From assembly GCF_036588685.1 (NCBI RefSeq), contig NC_086374.1, forward strand, positions 72,910,457 through 72,974,456: a stretch of DNA of 64,000 bases, read 5' to 3'. A model generated the notes under the pieces. The model was not told the origin of the DNA. It saw only the letters and a program-made list of their open reading frames with translations, and did no database searches. Position numbers and translations under genes: made by a program. The DNA is from Mytilus trossulus. Its lineage: Eukaryota; Mollusca; Bivalvia; Mytilida; Mytilidae. Shown here one piece after another: positions 1-12,339 of this stretch (position 1 is its first letter; the number at the start of each line of letters is the position of its first letter).

Positions 1-28
1 GCTTTCTTTTTTTTATCAATAAAAAAAT

Positions 29-100
29 TGAGAATGAAATAAGGGAATGAGTTATAGAGACAACAACCCAACCAAAGAGCAGAAAACAACTTATATACCA
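29..100 (-). repeat. Dispersed repeat terminal fragment
   Basis: Degenerate copy of a terminal sequence that reads roughly AATTGAGAATGGAAATGGG followed by a run of AAAGAGACAACAACCC. Better copies lie at 10420, 29405 and 62208 and, in the opposite orientation, at the ends of the retroelement tails at 10310 and 16268. It sits in an intron of the rhomboid gene. Confidence 0.6.
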
Positions 101-243
101 CAGAGAAAACTGAAAAAGAGAATAGAAAGAGTGCAAAAGATTTTGATATATTTTTTATAGAAATAAAGTTCATGTTGGTATTTCTCCAATATTTACCACT
201 TTATATAATACAATAAAATGATTATTTTCCCTAAATGTTTCAG

Positions 244-1515
244 CTGTAGGAGATACAGGACTTGCTATCTACAGAAGATACTTTGAAGAAGAAGTAACAA
301 AAGTTGGTATATCTGCTCACATAGGAGGGATGATTGCAGGTATGACAGCCTAATACATAATTGCTTTAAATGCAGTCATTACATTAATGGCATTTTTCTA
401 ATTCTTTAGATATTTGAAAATTAAAGACAGTCGTTTTTTGCAAAAAACATTTTATTTAGCCAACAATATACATATTTTCTAAATAAATATTACTGAAATC
501 TTCATCCAAAAATATGCATCATGAACTTTATGAACAACATTTCCCACAAACAACAAAACTATACCATTTCATCATGTTGATGGCATTATATAGAGTTGTC
601 CAATCATTTATGAATAAAGAACAATTTAGTGAAACAAAAATAAGCTATGACACCTTTTAAATTGTTTGATTCTGTAGTAAAAAATGTAAGACAATAAAAA
701 TATGTCAATTGTATAAAGAAACAGGACAACATTGCTATCAGAAATAAATTGTTATGGTTACAAAAAGAAAACACCAGAAACTAGCTATATCTTGTTCACA
801 GAAAAGAATAGAAGCAATCTAAAGTCCTCTAAAAAAAGAATCAGTAATAACTTAAATTATGGTTCTGGTATAATATGCAAGCTCCAGCTTCATTCATGAT
901 CCATTGACCCCAAAAAGTATTGCAAATACCATTTAAAAAATCAATTGACAAGTCAATAGGGAGAAAAGGCAAAAAACATTGGGATAAATGGAGTAATTCT
1001 GCTGTCATTCATGATTTAAGGTGATACCAACTACCTTGTCTTTGGCTCGTTTAATTTTCATAAAATTTTGACAAAATGTTTAATTTGACATTTTGTCAAA
1101 AATATAAAGATTTCAAAAAATTTGAACCAACCACTTTATCAGATAAATTTCATTGGTTATATAGCAGTTTGACAAACACTAATTTTGATCATTGAGAAGC
1201 TTAATATTTCCTTAACAATACAACATGATTAAAACATTTAGCTGATTTTACAGAGTTATCTCCCTGTAGTGTTAGGTACCACGTAATGTATTTTTTTCAC
1301 TAAAAATTTTGCAAATGTGTAAAGAGTTTATTTCTTTTTCAGGTTTACTACTTGGAATACCCATCTTGAAGAATGTAAACATCTTAACTTGGGAGAAAAC
1401 CCTTGGTTACGTTACTCTTTCAATATACCTGTGCTTTGTTGGGTTTTCTATGATTTTCAATGGTGTTTATGAAGGCTACCCAGAAACAGATTGGTCAAAA
1501 TGCTGTCCATCGTAA
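244..1515 (+). CDS. Rhomboid-family intramembrane serine protease, last two exons
   Basis: Two coding exons, 244-339 and 1343-1515, join in phase (one base, then two) and end at TAA. The first follows a TTTCAG acceptor and ends at a GTATGA donor; the second follows TTTTTCAG. The first exon reads GLAIYRRYFEE and then SAHIGGMIAG, the transmembrane segment that carries the catalytic His in animal rhomboid-related (RHBDL-type) proteases. The second starts GLLLGIPILKN and adds a last hydrophobic helix (VTLSIYLCFVGFSMIF) and a short tail ending KCCPS. The GxSG catalytic serine exon and the N-terminus lie left of the window. Rhomboids cleave membrane-anchored substrates within the bilayer; the substrate here is unknown. 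Candidate polyadenylation signals follow (for example AATAAA at 2252). Assignment to the rhomboid family is confident, the subfamily less so. Confidence 0.85.
1017..1286. mobile_element. Short inverted-repeat element (MITE-like) in rhomboid intron
   Basis: The left end reads AAGGTGATACCAACTAC and the right end, reverse-complemented, reads ACGTGGTACCTAACACTAC, giving an imperfect terminal inverted repeat about 16 bp long around a 270-bp AT-rich body with no coding capacity. It lies wholly inside the last rhomboid intron. No clear target-site duplication is visible. I recognise this type of end from mussel repeats, but the family is unnamed here. Confidence 0.5.
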
Positions 1516-4500
1516 ACTTTGTCACACTGAATCAGAAGAATACTGCATAATGAATTAGTTTTAAGGTTTTAAATAATTTGAAAGAGTTTACCTGGTTATG
1601 TTACATACAAGTTTGGGGATGCACCTCATGGTTTGGCTTAGAATTCAAAGTGCAATTAAAAGATTAAAAGATCTGAAATCTTTTTTTTTAGTTTATTTTT
1701 TAATTCAACATATATGTATGAACAGATATTAAAATGACAATTAGATGCATGCATTTATTCCTTATCACTGTGTTACTAATTTAAGTTGGTCTTTTTATGA
1801 TTAAAAATATGAAATTTGTTTTAAAACTAAAACACAGAAAGAAAATAGAGAGTTAAATAGAAAGTAGAATACAGAAAATAAGTTCTATGTCATTTTGGTC
1901 TCTTGTGGAGATTTGTCTCATTAGCAATCATACCACATCCCCTTATTTTTATATAATTGAATTTTTCGAGAGAAAAAAAAGAGAATTAATGTTAAGTTTG
2001 ATATTTGAACATTTTTAACAATATTTCTTCATTGTCAATGTCAGGTGAAGATATACAGTATATTTTTTGTCTTCCAAGTTGTACAAATTAATCATATGAA
2101 TTCAGTTTAATTAATTACTTGGCTGTTTAATTTAAAATCTAGCTAATTTAAGAATTAGTTAAAACCTGTATAAAGTAAATATGAATAACAAAAAAAGTTA
2201 TTATTGAGTTTTTTATCTGGACAGAATTTTTTTTTTTTTCAATCTGTGTGAAATAAACAAAACCATTGTTAGGAGTAGGCAAAAGGTGTTTTTTTTTAAC
2301 TAGTTTTTTATGTCATATATAACTATGTTTATCTTAATTGTCTATTTATTTGTACAATCAATACTTTCTATTTATGTAATGTGCCATTATTCAGTAAAAA
2401 GGGTTGTGAATATATATATATATATATATTTAAAATTATATGCCAAAAGAATTATAAGGAAAATATTATTTCAGATACACCGTTATTGTTCAGTAAAAAT
2501 TAAGTGCCTTTTGACACATATTTGTGGAAATGATTAATTAAAAAATATACATCAGTGTCTATTTTGGAATGTTCAGATTGAAGATGTCGAATTTCTTAAA
2601 TTCTTACAGAAATAACCTGTTTTCCAACTATTGGCATTATGAGCAGATTTTGTTATCTTAATTCTCCAAATCTGGCTTTAGAGCAACCTCAAGTTTTTCA
2701 AATGGAAATGTTACCATTAATGTTATTTTTAGTTGATATTTGCAGTTAACTATCTTGCCTCCTGAAATTAGAAATGTTAAGTTAGTTCATTCGCATATTA
2801 CGAACAAAAAAAAATTGTAAATAGAGTCATCATGAAAAAACTTATATCCTTTTAACAGTTATGAGTTCTTTTATCAAATTCAGGACAACAAAGATATTGT
2901 GCCTTCTTTAATTTGTGTGAGTTCCAGTAGGGAAATGTTCTTAGGCTACAAGGTCATGTTTAAAAAATTACCTCTGGTCTCATTTTAGCAAATTTGAACG
3001 ATAAACATGCATGGGAGGTTGAGGTCCTTTTAAATGAGATTTAGTCCTAAAATCACTGGTCTACCTCAATTGAAACTCTTCATTTTGAAACAAAAAGATC
3101 TAATGCAATAATTTGATTCATCAGAAATAAATATGTATAATTTGTATAAAATATTTTAAGGATATTTAAATGAAACAAAAACGCTGGGATCTCTGACCTG
3201 TTGTCCTAGAATGACTTGCTCAAAACATTTATTGGAATCTAGTTGTTGGTCATGTGTAGATAGGTCAAAAATGGCAGTTCAACAGATGTTTGAACAAAAG
3301 TTAAAAATGGCAAACGAAAATTGCTCTTTTAGGCACGTCTCTTGATTTGTTAAATTTGAAAGTTTTTACTATATTTATATAGGTTGGTTATTGCTTTTTT
3401 ACAATTTTACTTTATATTTCTTTTCCTTATTTATTGATCTTGAAATATAAAACTATTTCAAATTAAAAAAAAAAGGTTTACATTCTTATTTTCTAATATA
3501 CAGTGTACAAGTATAACATCAACATTCCAAAAAATATTTATTTATTGTGAGGAAGTAATTATTTTATTTAGATTTTTCAACATAAATATTTTTATTGAAT
3601 AATTTATATTGGGTGCACTCTGCACAACTAAGACAGTTAATTATAAAAAGTATTGCTATTATATTTTAAATTTAAATTGAATTTTATAATGAATATACAT
3701 AGTTGTTATTAGAAATGCTTGTGTGTTCTCCAATTATATATGCCATAGCAGGTTTAATAGGAGAAATTAGGTAGATGCTTTGGTATCCAGGCATTGTTTT
3801 AGAAAAAAGTGGTAGAATTTGTATTTTTTTTAGATACTTAGTTGAATTTTATATTTAAATCATTGATGATAACGAATATAAGTCATTAATTTTTCTTAGT
3901 CCTCAAATATGCCAGGTTGCAATACATAGAAATGGTTTTGGCACTATTATAATTCTTATTGATTCTTTTTAATTTTTGATTGGTATACATTTGTAACTCA
4001 ATTTATTTACCTCATGTATTTTACATTTTATACAAAACCCATGAAATTGGACAAGAAATGTCAAATTTATTTAGAAAAAAAGACATCATGGCAGCGAACA
4101 AATTTTAATCCCTTCATGGAATTTTACTTCTTAACAAGTTGTTGTCTAAGTTGCTTTTTGGTAGGGACAATTCAAATTGAATGTGATTGGTGGTGGTTGT
4201 TTTAGAAGATAACCAACCAGAAATTATGGAAAATGTAATTTAAAAATAAATGCATAATATAATTAAACTAAATCTGCTTTCTTTCTTTCCTTTTTTTTTA
4301 GCCGTTGATTTCAACGTGTTTTTAACAGATTATGTGATATAAAAAACATAACATTCCTTTTACATATATGATTATTTATTGAAGTTTTCACTTTCATGTT
4401 ATCGAACAAAAATATATTTTAATCATTATAATGCTAATTCATTTGTTTTCTGTGAATGGAATTTTTTATTAATGCTAATGGCTTCTGTAAAATCCTCTCT

Positions 4501-5518
4501 AAGTGGACCTTACATGAGTTATTCCTGTCTTTTTAAATACTTTTTTAATACTCTACTTTTACTCAAACTGTACTGAATGACTATTATCAATGGACAAAAA
4601 TTGAGACTGAAAATATTTCTTGACACTCTTGTTGTTGAGTGGTGAAGTATACAAAACAAAACCTGTGAAAAAATAGAACAATGCACAGGAAATGCATTAT
4701 ATGTATTAAAACTTGTTAGAACATGTGGACAAATTTATTAATTTATATTTAGATATTCACAGGCATTCTTTAATGAATAAAGTCTTGTACAAAAATGTAC
4801 TGTATTCCTTTGGGTCACATTGTTTGTAAACATAGTCTTTAGAGAAGTTGATGTATCAAAAATAAAGACGACTTCCATCAAGCTGTAGGGTCAGATATCT
4901 AATTGTTTTAAGATTGTCACTCAACTTCTTTGTTAAATTTGTCTTTGATTTTACTGTTATATAAATAAAATTATTTTATATATATATATTATATACATAT
5001 GTACTTGTTTTATAGCTCAGCCTTTCATATGTGTTATAGTTGTATGTTATATGTCAATAAGACAGCTTCTAAACAAAGCACAAGCCACAAAAGATCATCA
5101 CACTTTACTGCATCAAAAGCGAACCTCAAATGACAATATCTTAAATTCTTATATCCTCCAAAAGTATTGCACAAAATATTTGAATTGACCTTATTCAAAT
5201 ATTATGGTCAGTTTTAACTCTACCAATGAAAAACCTTTAACCTAATATATACTTTCAACACATGTATAGTTATAAACAAATACACATGGTAATGTTTACA
5301 TACCAGTGTACATAACTTTAATAAATACATTTATGTTCTAATGCATCACTTCAAGCAAACATAAAATACAGTCCATTTTCCCAGTTATGTATGGAATAAG
5401 CCTATGTATGTATTTGTTTTACTACCAATTTAGATGTTCAAGTTTCATTAATTTATTAGATTGTTGAGCAACAGAAGATGGGTACTATTATAAAGGATTA
5501 GTAGAACTAAGTAAAATC
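1516..5518. other. 3' flank of rhomboid gene, no gene seen
   Basis: AT-rich sequence, probably including the rhomboid 3' UTR. Several AATAAA-type signals (2252 and near 4775) give no clear single end. A fragment at 1895-1962 matches, on the minus strand, the dispersed repeat at 11262 (GTTGTCTCATTGGCAATCATACC-like). Short open frames at 2310, 4014 and 4379 have low-complexity composition and look like chance. Confidence 0.6.
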
Positions 5519-5660
5519 ACAAATATACTGAACTCCAAGCAAAATTCAAAACGGAAAGTTCCTAATTAAATGGCAGAATCAAAAGCTCAAACACATCAAA
5601 CAGAAGGATAACATCAACTGTCATATTCCTGACTTTGTACAGGCAATTTCTTATGTGGAA
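5519..5660 (-). repeat. Dispersed repeat copy (AAGTCAGGAATATGACAG family)
   Basis: Minus-strand copy of a short dispersed sequence also present at 29684-29840 (+) and 55990-56115 (-). The shared blocks are CAAGTCAGGAATATGACAG, TTTTGATTTTGCCATTTGA and a TTCCGTTTTGAATTTT-like end. It is non-coding. Confidence 0.7.
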
Positions 5661-6000
5661 AATGGTGGATTAAACCCTTTTGTATAGCTAGCTAAAATCT
5701 CACTTGTATGACAGTTACATCAATTTCCATTAGATTGGCAGCGATGTGTGAACGAATCTACATGATATATTGATAACATACTAAAAACATAGAAGGTTTG
5801 AAAGAAAGAAAAACACTGTCACATGATTGATTTTGTTTTCATTATTTTAAAATATCTATTTTGAGATAGATTAGTTCTGAAACAAGGAGAACAGATATGA
5901 TTGTTTTTCTAGTTTGATTTTGTTAAAATACAGCACTTTGTCAAAAATATGTTGATATTGGGTACTTATTGTTCAGACAGCAATCTAATAACTTATATTT

Positions 6001-6215
6001 AGATATAAGAAGATGTGGTATGAGTGTCAAAGAGACAACTCTACGTCCAAGTCACATTTTATAAAAGTAAACCACTATAGGTCAAAGTACAGTCTTTAAC
6101 ACGGAGCCTAGGCTCACACCAAACAGCAAACTATAAAGGGCCCCAAAAAATTACTAGTGTAAAACCATTCAAACAGGAAAACCAACAGTCTAATTTATAC
6201 AAAAAACGATCAGCA
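6001..6215 (+). repeat. Dispersed repeat copy (ATATAAGAAGATGTGGTATGAG family)
   Basis: Shares long blocks with 31203-31510: AAGAAGATGTGGT, GAGACAACTCT, TTCAACACGGAGCC, ATAAAGGGCCCCAAAA and TACTAGTGTAAAACCATTC. Related, more divergent copies lie at 11262-11560 (+) and 40055-40180 (-). No coding capacity. The stretch from here to 7000 shows nothing else I can support. Confidence 0.75.
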
Positions 6216-7042
6216 TGTTCTCAAAATAATTGGAATATTTTACATACAATGACTATTTTGCACTGAGTTTGATGATATGTAAGAAAAAACCTTATTCAAA
6301 GCTATAGTATTGCATCTTAATATTATTAAATTGTGTTTAGAAGGCCCTATCAATATCTAAATATTAATGAGATCATATTCAATGAGGGTTTGGCAAATTC
6401 TGGAAATTTTTAAGCAATAGAAGTGATTGGTTTATCTATAATAATGCTAGTTTAAAAATGTCTAGCACGTAACTATTATACCCGACAGATACAACCATAT
6501 CACACCTTTTTTGAAATATTTGTATAACCGCACTTCTTTTTCCAATAAGTGAATTGCATTCACACTATTTGTCATTTGCTCACATGCAAGAAATCCCTAA
6601 GTTGACTGTATTCTGTTAAGCTTTAAAGGTTGTTTTGAAGTTTCTTGCAACTATATATGACGACAGTACTCGTTCTGCCCTCAATTTTATCAGAAAAAAG
6701 TACAACTTTAGAATGGTACATAGTATCAGGAACATATATATTAACTTAGATATACTGTTCCCAGATGGTATGCTATTGTTGTATTCTTAAGTGTGCTAAA
6801 CGTTTCCCCATACATGGCGTTGTTAAATTCATGTCATTTTCAGATATAAGTGCTCGCAACAGTTTGTATATGTTAACGCGTTATTGTAGGTAGACCGATG
6901 CATGCATTTGATTTTATATCCTGATTTCGAACAACAAGTCAATCACAAGAATAATGACTTATCTAAGAACCGTACACTTATTGTCAACGTGTATAACACA
7001 TAAAAAGATAAGACCCAGATATTGCAGGTCAATGTGACGGAC

Positions 7043-9097
7043 ATGATGCTTGTACAGAACATTTTAGTTATACTGGTTTCTGTTAGCTGTCTGATAAGTG
7101 CAGAACAGCAAAACAACCATGAAGTACACCAAAAACTACAACAGGATCTGGAATCTATGAAATTGGAAAATGGTAAGCTGTCTTATGATCCAAAACTAGC
7201 ATATGAGAGACAGTTATCTATACCTTTGTTAGAGTGGTGAATTCTTTTTATTCAGAGGACAATTATATAAAATGCCGGTTATCATTATTTTATTTTCAAA
7301 TTGAAAATCAGGTCAGGAAAACTTAATATGTTATCTTTTAGAATTCCTCTGAAATATATGTTTGATGTTCTGAAGGATCAGTAATGAAGTTCTAAAAAAA
7401 TGTAATGATATGCATTAAATACCAAGCTCCAGTAAAATCAACCGGGGTTTTTAAGGAGATTCATGAATAATACCGTCATCTTATATATTTCAGAGGCAAG
7501 ATTTATGAAAACAGATACAATTGTCACAAAGATGGAGGAAAGAATATCGCAGCAAGATGAAATCATCCGCAAACAACAAGAACTTATAGAACGCCTCCTG
7601 ATAAACCAAGAACTCCAAAAGCATACACGTCAAGGTAACTTCCTATCTTTACCATCATAAACGTTTCACAGCATATAACTTTGCTCATTGCTCAGAGAAC
7701 AAAAATTGTGCTTCTAATATTAAACTCAATATTTTGATTGGTTGGTTTGGAGAACTGAGTTTACATAATGAATTCGAATGAAGTTTTATAACTTTAAACA
7801 TAAGCTTTAATTTAATTCATGCATCAACCATAACCATAAATTTAAATATAGCCTCGGACCTCTATAGATGGTAATAAAAAAGTGTTCAGACATTTTTAAT
7901 CAATAAAATTGTATCATATATTTTACACCACACCCAATCCCTCTTTTATGCACCTTTCTGCCTCCACAGCCACGAGACATTTTTCAATCGTCTATTACGA
8001 AACTGACTAAAAACCATGCCTTCTGATACATATCTTTAATCTGCAGATAAGATTAAAACCCATTTAAAACTTTTACCCTTACACAAGCCTGAGAATATGC
8101 AGTTAAAATGTACTTTAACAAGACAGGAGACATTTTTGTTTATTATTATTTGTTTATGGACTAACATCTGGAACTACTGAGATAAATTTTCTTTTATTTC
8201 AGATATTAAGACCACTGTTTCTTTTCATATATCCAACGCAAAAATAAAACACAGGTTCACACATAAGACCTATCATTGTTTTTTTAAATTACACGCGGAG
8301 CGATAATAATTAAAGAAAGCTAATTGTTTTCAATTCCAAACCTTTTGACAGGAGAACAAATATTCTATCCATAACGGTACTGGGTTAACTGAATGTCAAC
8401 ATAAGTGAAGTAGTGCTTTTACTAATGTATCAAACATCGTTCTAAAATGCGATCGCATGATATAAATATATGCTCTGCATTACCCATAAACATTTTTATT
8501 ACAAAAATTGTAAGGTAACTGTATCATTGATGTTTATTTCTAATCCTACGTATACTTTATTTATATTTGAACATAAGAGAGAAATACTAGTATACTCATC
8601 ACATTTGACTACATGTCTTAAAAAACAAGTACCGCCTTTTAAAAATATATGTTTACATTGTTTTTAATGACAAATCATCTTAAGTTTCAGTCCAAAAGAA
8701 AGTAGCTTTTACCTACAGGACATCAGGCGACCACAGTAGTCTAGGATCAGACCAAACTATCAAATTTGACCGACGAATGACCGACGTATCCAACAGTTAC
8801 AGCTCATCAACGGGAATTTTCACCGCACCAGTTGGCGGCTACTACGCGTTCGTATTAGATACAAGGACACTTCCAGGGAGGATCTGCTGGATAGATGCCG
8901 TCAAAAATGGGGTTCCAATAGCAACCAACTACATGGAAGCTCCTAGTGGTCAAGAAGATAGTGAGACATCATTTGCAGTCGTTCGTTTAGACACAGGAGA
9001 CCAAGTATGGGTACGCAACAAAGTCTACCATGGTCATTCTTGCGGACTTGATGACTTGGCAAACTTTTCCGGATTTTTGCTGTATCAAGATTTATAA
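7043..9097 (+). CDS. Secreted C1q-domain-containing protein, three exons, complete
   Basis: Exons 7043-7172, 7494-7634 and 8691-9097 join in phase 1 at both junctions with GT-AG borders, giving 225 residues. ATG 7043 is the first in-frame ATG and opens a signal peptide (MMLVQNILVILVSVSCLISA). Next come a charged coiled-coil region over the exon 1-2 join (KMEERISQQDEIIRKQQELI) and a C-terminal globular C1q domain of about 130 residues starting near KKVAFTYRTSGD, with the usual aromatic beta-strand pattern (TGIFTAPVGGYYAFV, ... NFSGFLLYQDL). There is no collagen repeat, so it is of the short C1q-like type that is greatly expanded in bivalves, where members act as soluble recognition lectins. 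Ligand and oligomer state cannot be told from sequence. The C1q domain sits in a single exon. AATAAA follows at 9172. Confidence 0.92.
7173..8690 (+). other. Introns of the C1q gene
   Basis: Intron 1 (7173-7493) and intron 2 (7635-8690) have GTAAGC/CAG and GTAACT/CAG borders. I see no repeat or other gene inside them. The open frame at 8470 in intron 2 has no recognisable features. Confidence 0.8.
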
Positions 9098-9171
9098 AAT
9101 AACAGTTATAACCTTTTTTCTTAAATATGTCATGAATGATTTATTCCTAATTCATCGTAGGATTTGAAGAC

Positions 9172-9177
9172 AATAAA
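9172..9177 (+). terminator. Polyadenylation signal AATAAA of the C1q gene
   Basis: AATAAA lies 75 bases after the C1q stop codon, the only canonical signal close to the stop. Confidence 0.6.
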
Positions 9178-9709
9178 CATTTGATTTTATGAAAAGTAAA
9201 GAAGTTGTAATACACATATCAGGACTGAATACCTTACTGTAGTTTCATTTAAATAGTTAACAGACCCAACTCCCCCAAACAAACGATTCTTAAAAAAGTG
9301 TTCAACGATTTGTCCCAATTTAGATTTAAGCTGGAAGTAAAATTTTATATTTGAATGGCAAATCTTATCTTCAATGTCACTATATATAGAACAAAATCTG
9401 ATACAGGATAAATATTCAGAATGTGAGATTTACCTATTGTCTATTTACATCAAAACTGTTAGAGATAAAACTAATTCTTATAAGAGTCAATGTCCTCAAA
9501 TAACAATGTTAACAAAATCATATTCTTCATTGGATTGGGAAGACCATTATAGATCATCATATACAAGACTTGTACAATACAGCAGAGTTTATATCATACA
9601 TTGTTCCAATCAATACTCCATATACAGATTCTTTTCGATAAGACCTTCCACCGCATTTTTCCCCGTCCTCTTATATAAAACAGGAAGTTTACATGTTGGA
9701 AAAAGTTTA
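9178..9709. other. Intergenic, nothing recognised
   Basis: An open frame at 9374-9745 has no similarity I recognise and runs into a retroelement tail. It looks like chance or decayed transposon sequence. Confidence 0.5.
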
Positions 9710-10310
9710 TATTATGTTCTTCTCATATATGTTATGATGGTATAATACTAAACCCCTAACGGGAAGGATTGTGCCGGATATTCATATGTTGAAATCATAA
9801 TCTTTCAATCAGTTTAATTGGGGTCTGCAGCTGGCATGTCAGTTAACTGCTAGTAGTCTGTTGTTATTTATGTATAATTGTCATTTTGTTTATTTTCTTT
9901 GGTTACATCTTCTGACATCAGACTCGGACTTCTCTTGAATTGAATTTTAAATGTACGTATTGTTATGCGTTTACTTTTCTACATTGGTTAGAGGTATAGG
10001 GGGAGGGTTGCGATCTAATAAATATGTTTAACCCCGCCGCATTTTTGCGCCTGTCCCAAGTCAGGAGCCTCTGGTCTTTGTTAGTCTTGTATTATTTTAA
10101 TTTTAGTTTCTTGTGTACAATTGGGAAATTAGTATGGTGTTAATTATCACTGAACTAGTATATATTTGTTTAGGGGCCAGCTGAAGGACGCCTCCGGGTG
10201 CGGGAATTTCTCGTTACATTGAAGACCTGTTGGTGACCTTCTGCTGTTGTTTTTTCTATGGTCGGGTTGTTGTCTCTTTGACACATTCCCAATTTCCATT
10301 CTCAATTTTA
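9710..10310 (+). mobile_element. 3' tail of a retroelement (same family as 15675-16268)
   Basis: About 600 bases that match 15675-16268 over their full length: TACTAAACCCCTAACGGG, AATTGGGGTCTG, AGCTGGCATGTCAGTTAACTG, GGTATAGGGG, CAAGTCAGGAGCCTCTGG, AGGGGCCAGCTGAAGGACG and the end block GGTCGGGTTGTTGTCTCTTTG. In the second copy this tail directly follows a reverse-transcriptase fragment, so I read this one as a severely 5'-truncated insertion. Confidence 0.8.
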
Positions 10311-10419
10311 TATACCCAGTCGCTTGTAGTGAATCTAACTATTGACGATTATAATACCTTTCCAATACTAGTATGTGTTGGTTGTGTCGTTCTTCTACTT
10401 GAACATCTTCTAAACATGC

Positions 10420-10860
10420 AATTGAGATTGGAGATGAGGAATGTTTCAAAGAGACTACAACCCGTCCAAAGTACAGAAAACAGCCGAAGGCCATCAAAGG
10501 ATCTCGAATACAGCTAGAAAATCCCGCACACGAAGGCGTGTTTCGGCTTGTCTCAAACCAAAAAAAGTGTAATAGTTCAGTAATAATGAATGTCATTTTA
10601 AACTCCAAAATATATAAAAAAAATAATTATAAATTAAAAACCATAGGAATCTAACAAAGACAAGATGCTCCTGACTTGAGACAGGCACATACTGCGGCGA
10701 GGTTAAACATGTTTTTGGGATCCCAACCCTCCACCTATACCTATATATAATGTAGAAGAAAAAAACACACATCAATAAGAACAGTAGAAAGTCCGAGTCC
10801 GATAAGAACAGTAGAAAGTCCGAGTCAGATTAGGTAACAAAAAGAAACTTAACAAAACAA
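10420..10860 (-). mobile_element. Inverted, internally deleted copy of the same retroelement tail
   Basis: The reverse complement matches the tail at 9710-10310: the terminal ATTGAG...AAAGAG, then CTCCTGACTTGAGACAGG, GCGGCGAGGTTAAACATG, ACCCTCCACCTATACCT and AAGTCCGAGTC. A 25-bp piece (AGAACAGTAGAAAGTCCGAG) is duplicated in tandem near 10785-10830. Together with the forward copy it forms a tail-to-tail inverted pair about 110 bases apart. Confidence 0.75.
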
Positions 10861-10944
10861 ATATTTTGCTATATATGTAAAATTCCATAAAATAGTTCCG
10901 TCTAGTTTATTAGTCATATATTAAATAGAGATAGATTAAGAGTT

Positions 10945-11256
10945 TAAACACGTGAAACTATGAGCTACTGCTCACTGATGATACCCCCGCCGCAAGTGGA
11001 TAATATTGATAGTGTAAAAATATGCAAGTGCTCGGTAAACAGGAAGTTGTCAAGTGATGAATCTGAAAACGCATCACACGGTATAGCTGACTTAGATAAA
11101 CCCTGAAACCAAATTTCAGAAATCCTTGTATTGCAGTTCCTGAGAAAAATGCGATGAAAAATATCCATGGGACAGACGGACTGACTGACGGAAGGACAGA
11201 CAGAGGTAAAACAGTATACACCACCACCACCCCTTTTTTTTTAACGCGGGGGTATA
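10945..11256 (+). repeat. Dispersed repeat with ATACCCCCGC / GCGGGGGTAT ends, single-monomer copy
   Basis: Begins near AAACACGTGAAACTATGAGC, carries GATGATACCCCCGCCGCAAG, one 168-bp monomer, a GACGGACTGACTGACGG stretch and ends GCGGGGGTAT. The last ten bases are the inverse of the ten at 10980, so the body has subterminal inverted repeats. Longer copies with several monomers lie at 12724 and 28466. Minus-strand open frames here are by-products of the repeat. Confidence 0.8.
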
Positions 11257-11261
11257 AAAAA

Positions 11262-11560
11262 GAAGATGTGGTATGATTGGCAATGAGATAACTCTCCACA
11301 AGAAACCAAATGACAGAAATTAACAACTATAGGTCACTGTAAGGCCTTCAACAATGAGCAATGTCTATACCACAGTCAGTATAAAAAAACAAAAAATGAC
11401 AATGTAGAATAATTCAAACGAAAAAACTAACAGCCTAATTTATGCACAAAAATTGAAGAAGAAACACATAACAAACGACAACCACTGAATTACAGGCTTC
11501 AGACTTGGGACAGGCAAATACAACAGGCACATACATACAGAATGTGGCTGGGATAACATG
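11262..11560 (+). repeat. Dispersed repeat copy (AAGAAGATGTGGTATGATTGGC family)
   Basis: Follows the previous repeat directly. Shares AAGAAGATGTGGTATGATTGG, GAGATAACTCTCCACA, ACTATAGGTCACTGTAAGGCC and TTCAACAATGAGCA with mussel-type dispersed repeats and, more loosely, with 6001 and 31203. Confidence 0.65.
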
Positions 11561-11764
11561 TTAGCGGAATGCATTACATATAGTTAACCTATTACTTTAA
11601 GTATTGAAGAAACAAAAATGCCATTGTCCAATGAACCACGAAAATGAGGTCAAGGTCAGATGATACCTGCCAGACAGACATGTACACCTTACAATTCTTC
11701 CATACGACCTATTGCTTAAAGTTTAGAAAAACACAAAAATTTACACAACACTGAGCAATGAACC

Positions 11765-12330
11765 AGGAAAATGATGTCATGGTAATATAAAACCTGTGAG
11801 CCTGACGTGATGGATTGTTCTTGATTTTCATATGCAGGAAAATGATGTCATGGTAATATAAAACCTGTGAGCCTGACGTGATGGATTGTTCTTGATTTTC
11901 ATATGCAGGAAAATGATGTCATGGTAATATAGAACCTGTGAGCCTGACGTGATGGATTGTTTTTTATTTTCAGATGCAGGAAAATGATGTCATGGTAATA
12001 TAAAACCTGTGAGCCTGACGTGATGGATTGTTCTTGATTTTCAGATGCAGGAAAATGATGTCATGGTAATATAAAACCTGTGAGCCTGACGTGATGGATT
12101 GTTCTTGATTTTCATATGCAGGAAAATGATGTCATGGTAATATAAAACCTGTGAGCCTGACGTGATGGATTGTTCTTGATTTTCATATGCAGGAAAATGA
12201 TGTCATGGTAATATAAAACCTGTGAGCCTGACGTGATGGATTGTTCTTGATTTTCATATGCAGGAAAATGATGTCATGGTAATATAAAACCTGTGAGTCT
12301 GACGTGATGGATTGTTCTTGATTTTCATAT
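11765..12330 (+). repeat. Tandem array, 71-bp unit, eight copies
   Basis: Unit starts AGGAAAATGATGTCATGG at 11765, 11836, 11907, 11978, 12049, 12120, 12191 and 12262, exactly 71 bases apart. Copies differ by only a few substitutions (AGAACC, TTTTTTATTTTCAG, CAGATGC, GAGTCTG). The array is embedded in a dispersed repeat (ATGAGGTCAAGGTCAGATG at about 11645) and appears to have expanded from one short segment of it. Confidence 0.95.
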
Positions 12331-12339
12331 AAAGACATA

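Noticed and set aside
9374-9745. 123-residue open frame as a gene
   Set aside because: No recognisable domain, low-complexity composition, and it runs into a retroelement tail.
10980-11000. CTGATGATACCCCCGC as a ribozyme core in the 168-bp repeat family
   Set aside because: No GAAA follows at a suitable distance in any of the three copies.
11765-12330. CRISPR-like array
   Set aside because: Units are contiguous with no unique spacers; a eukaryotic tandem repeat.
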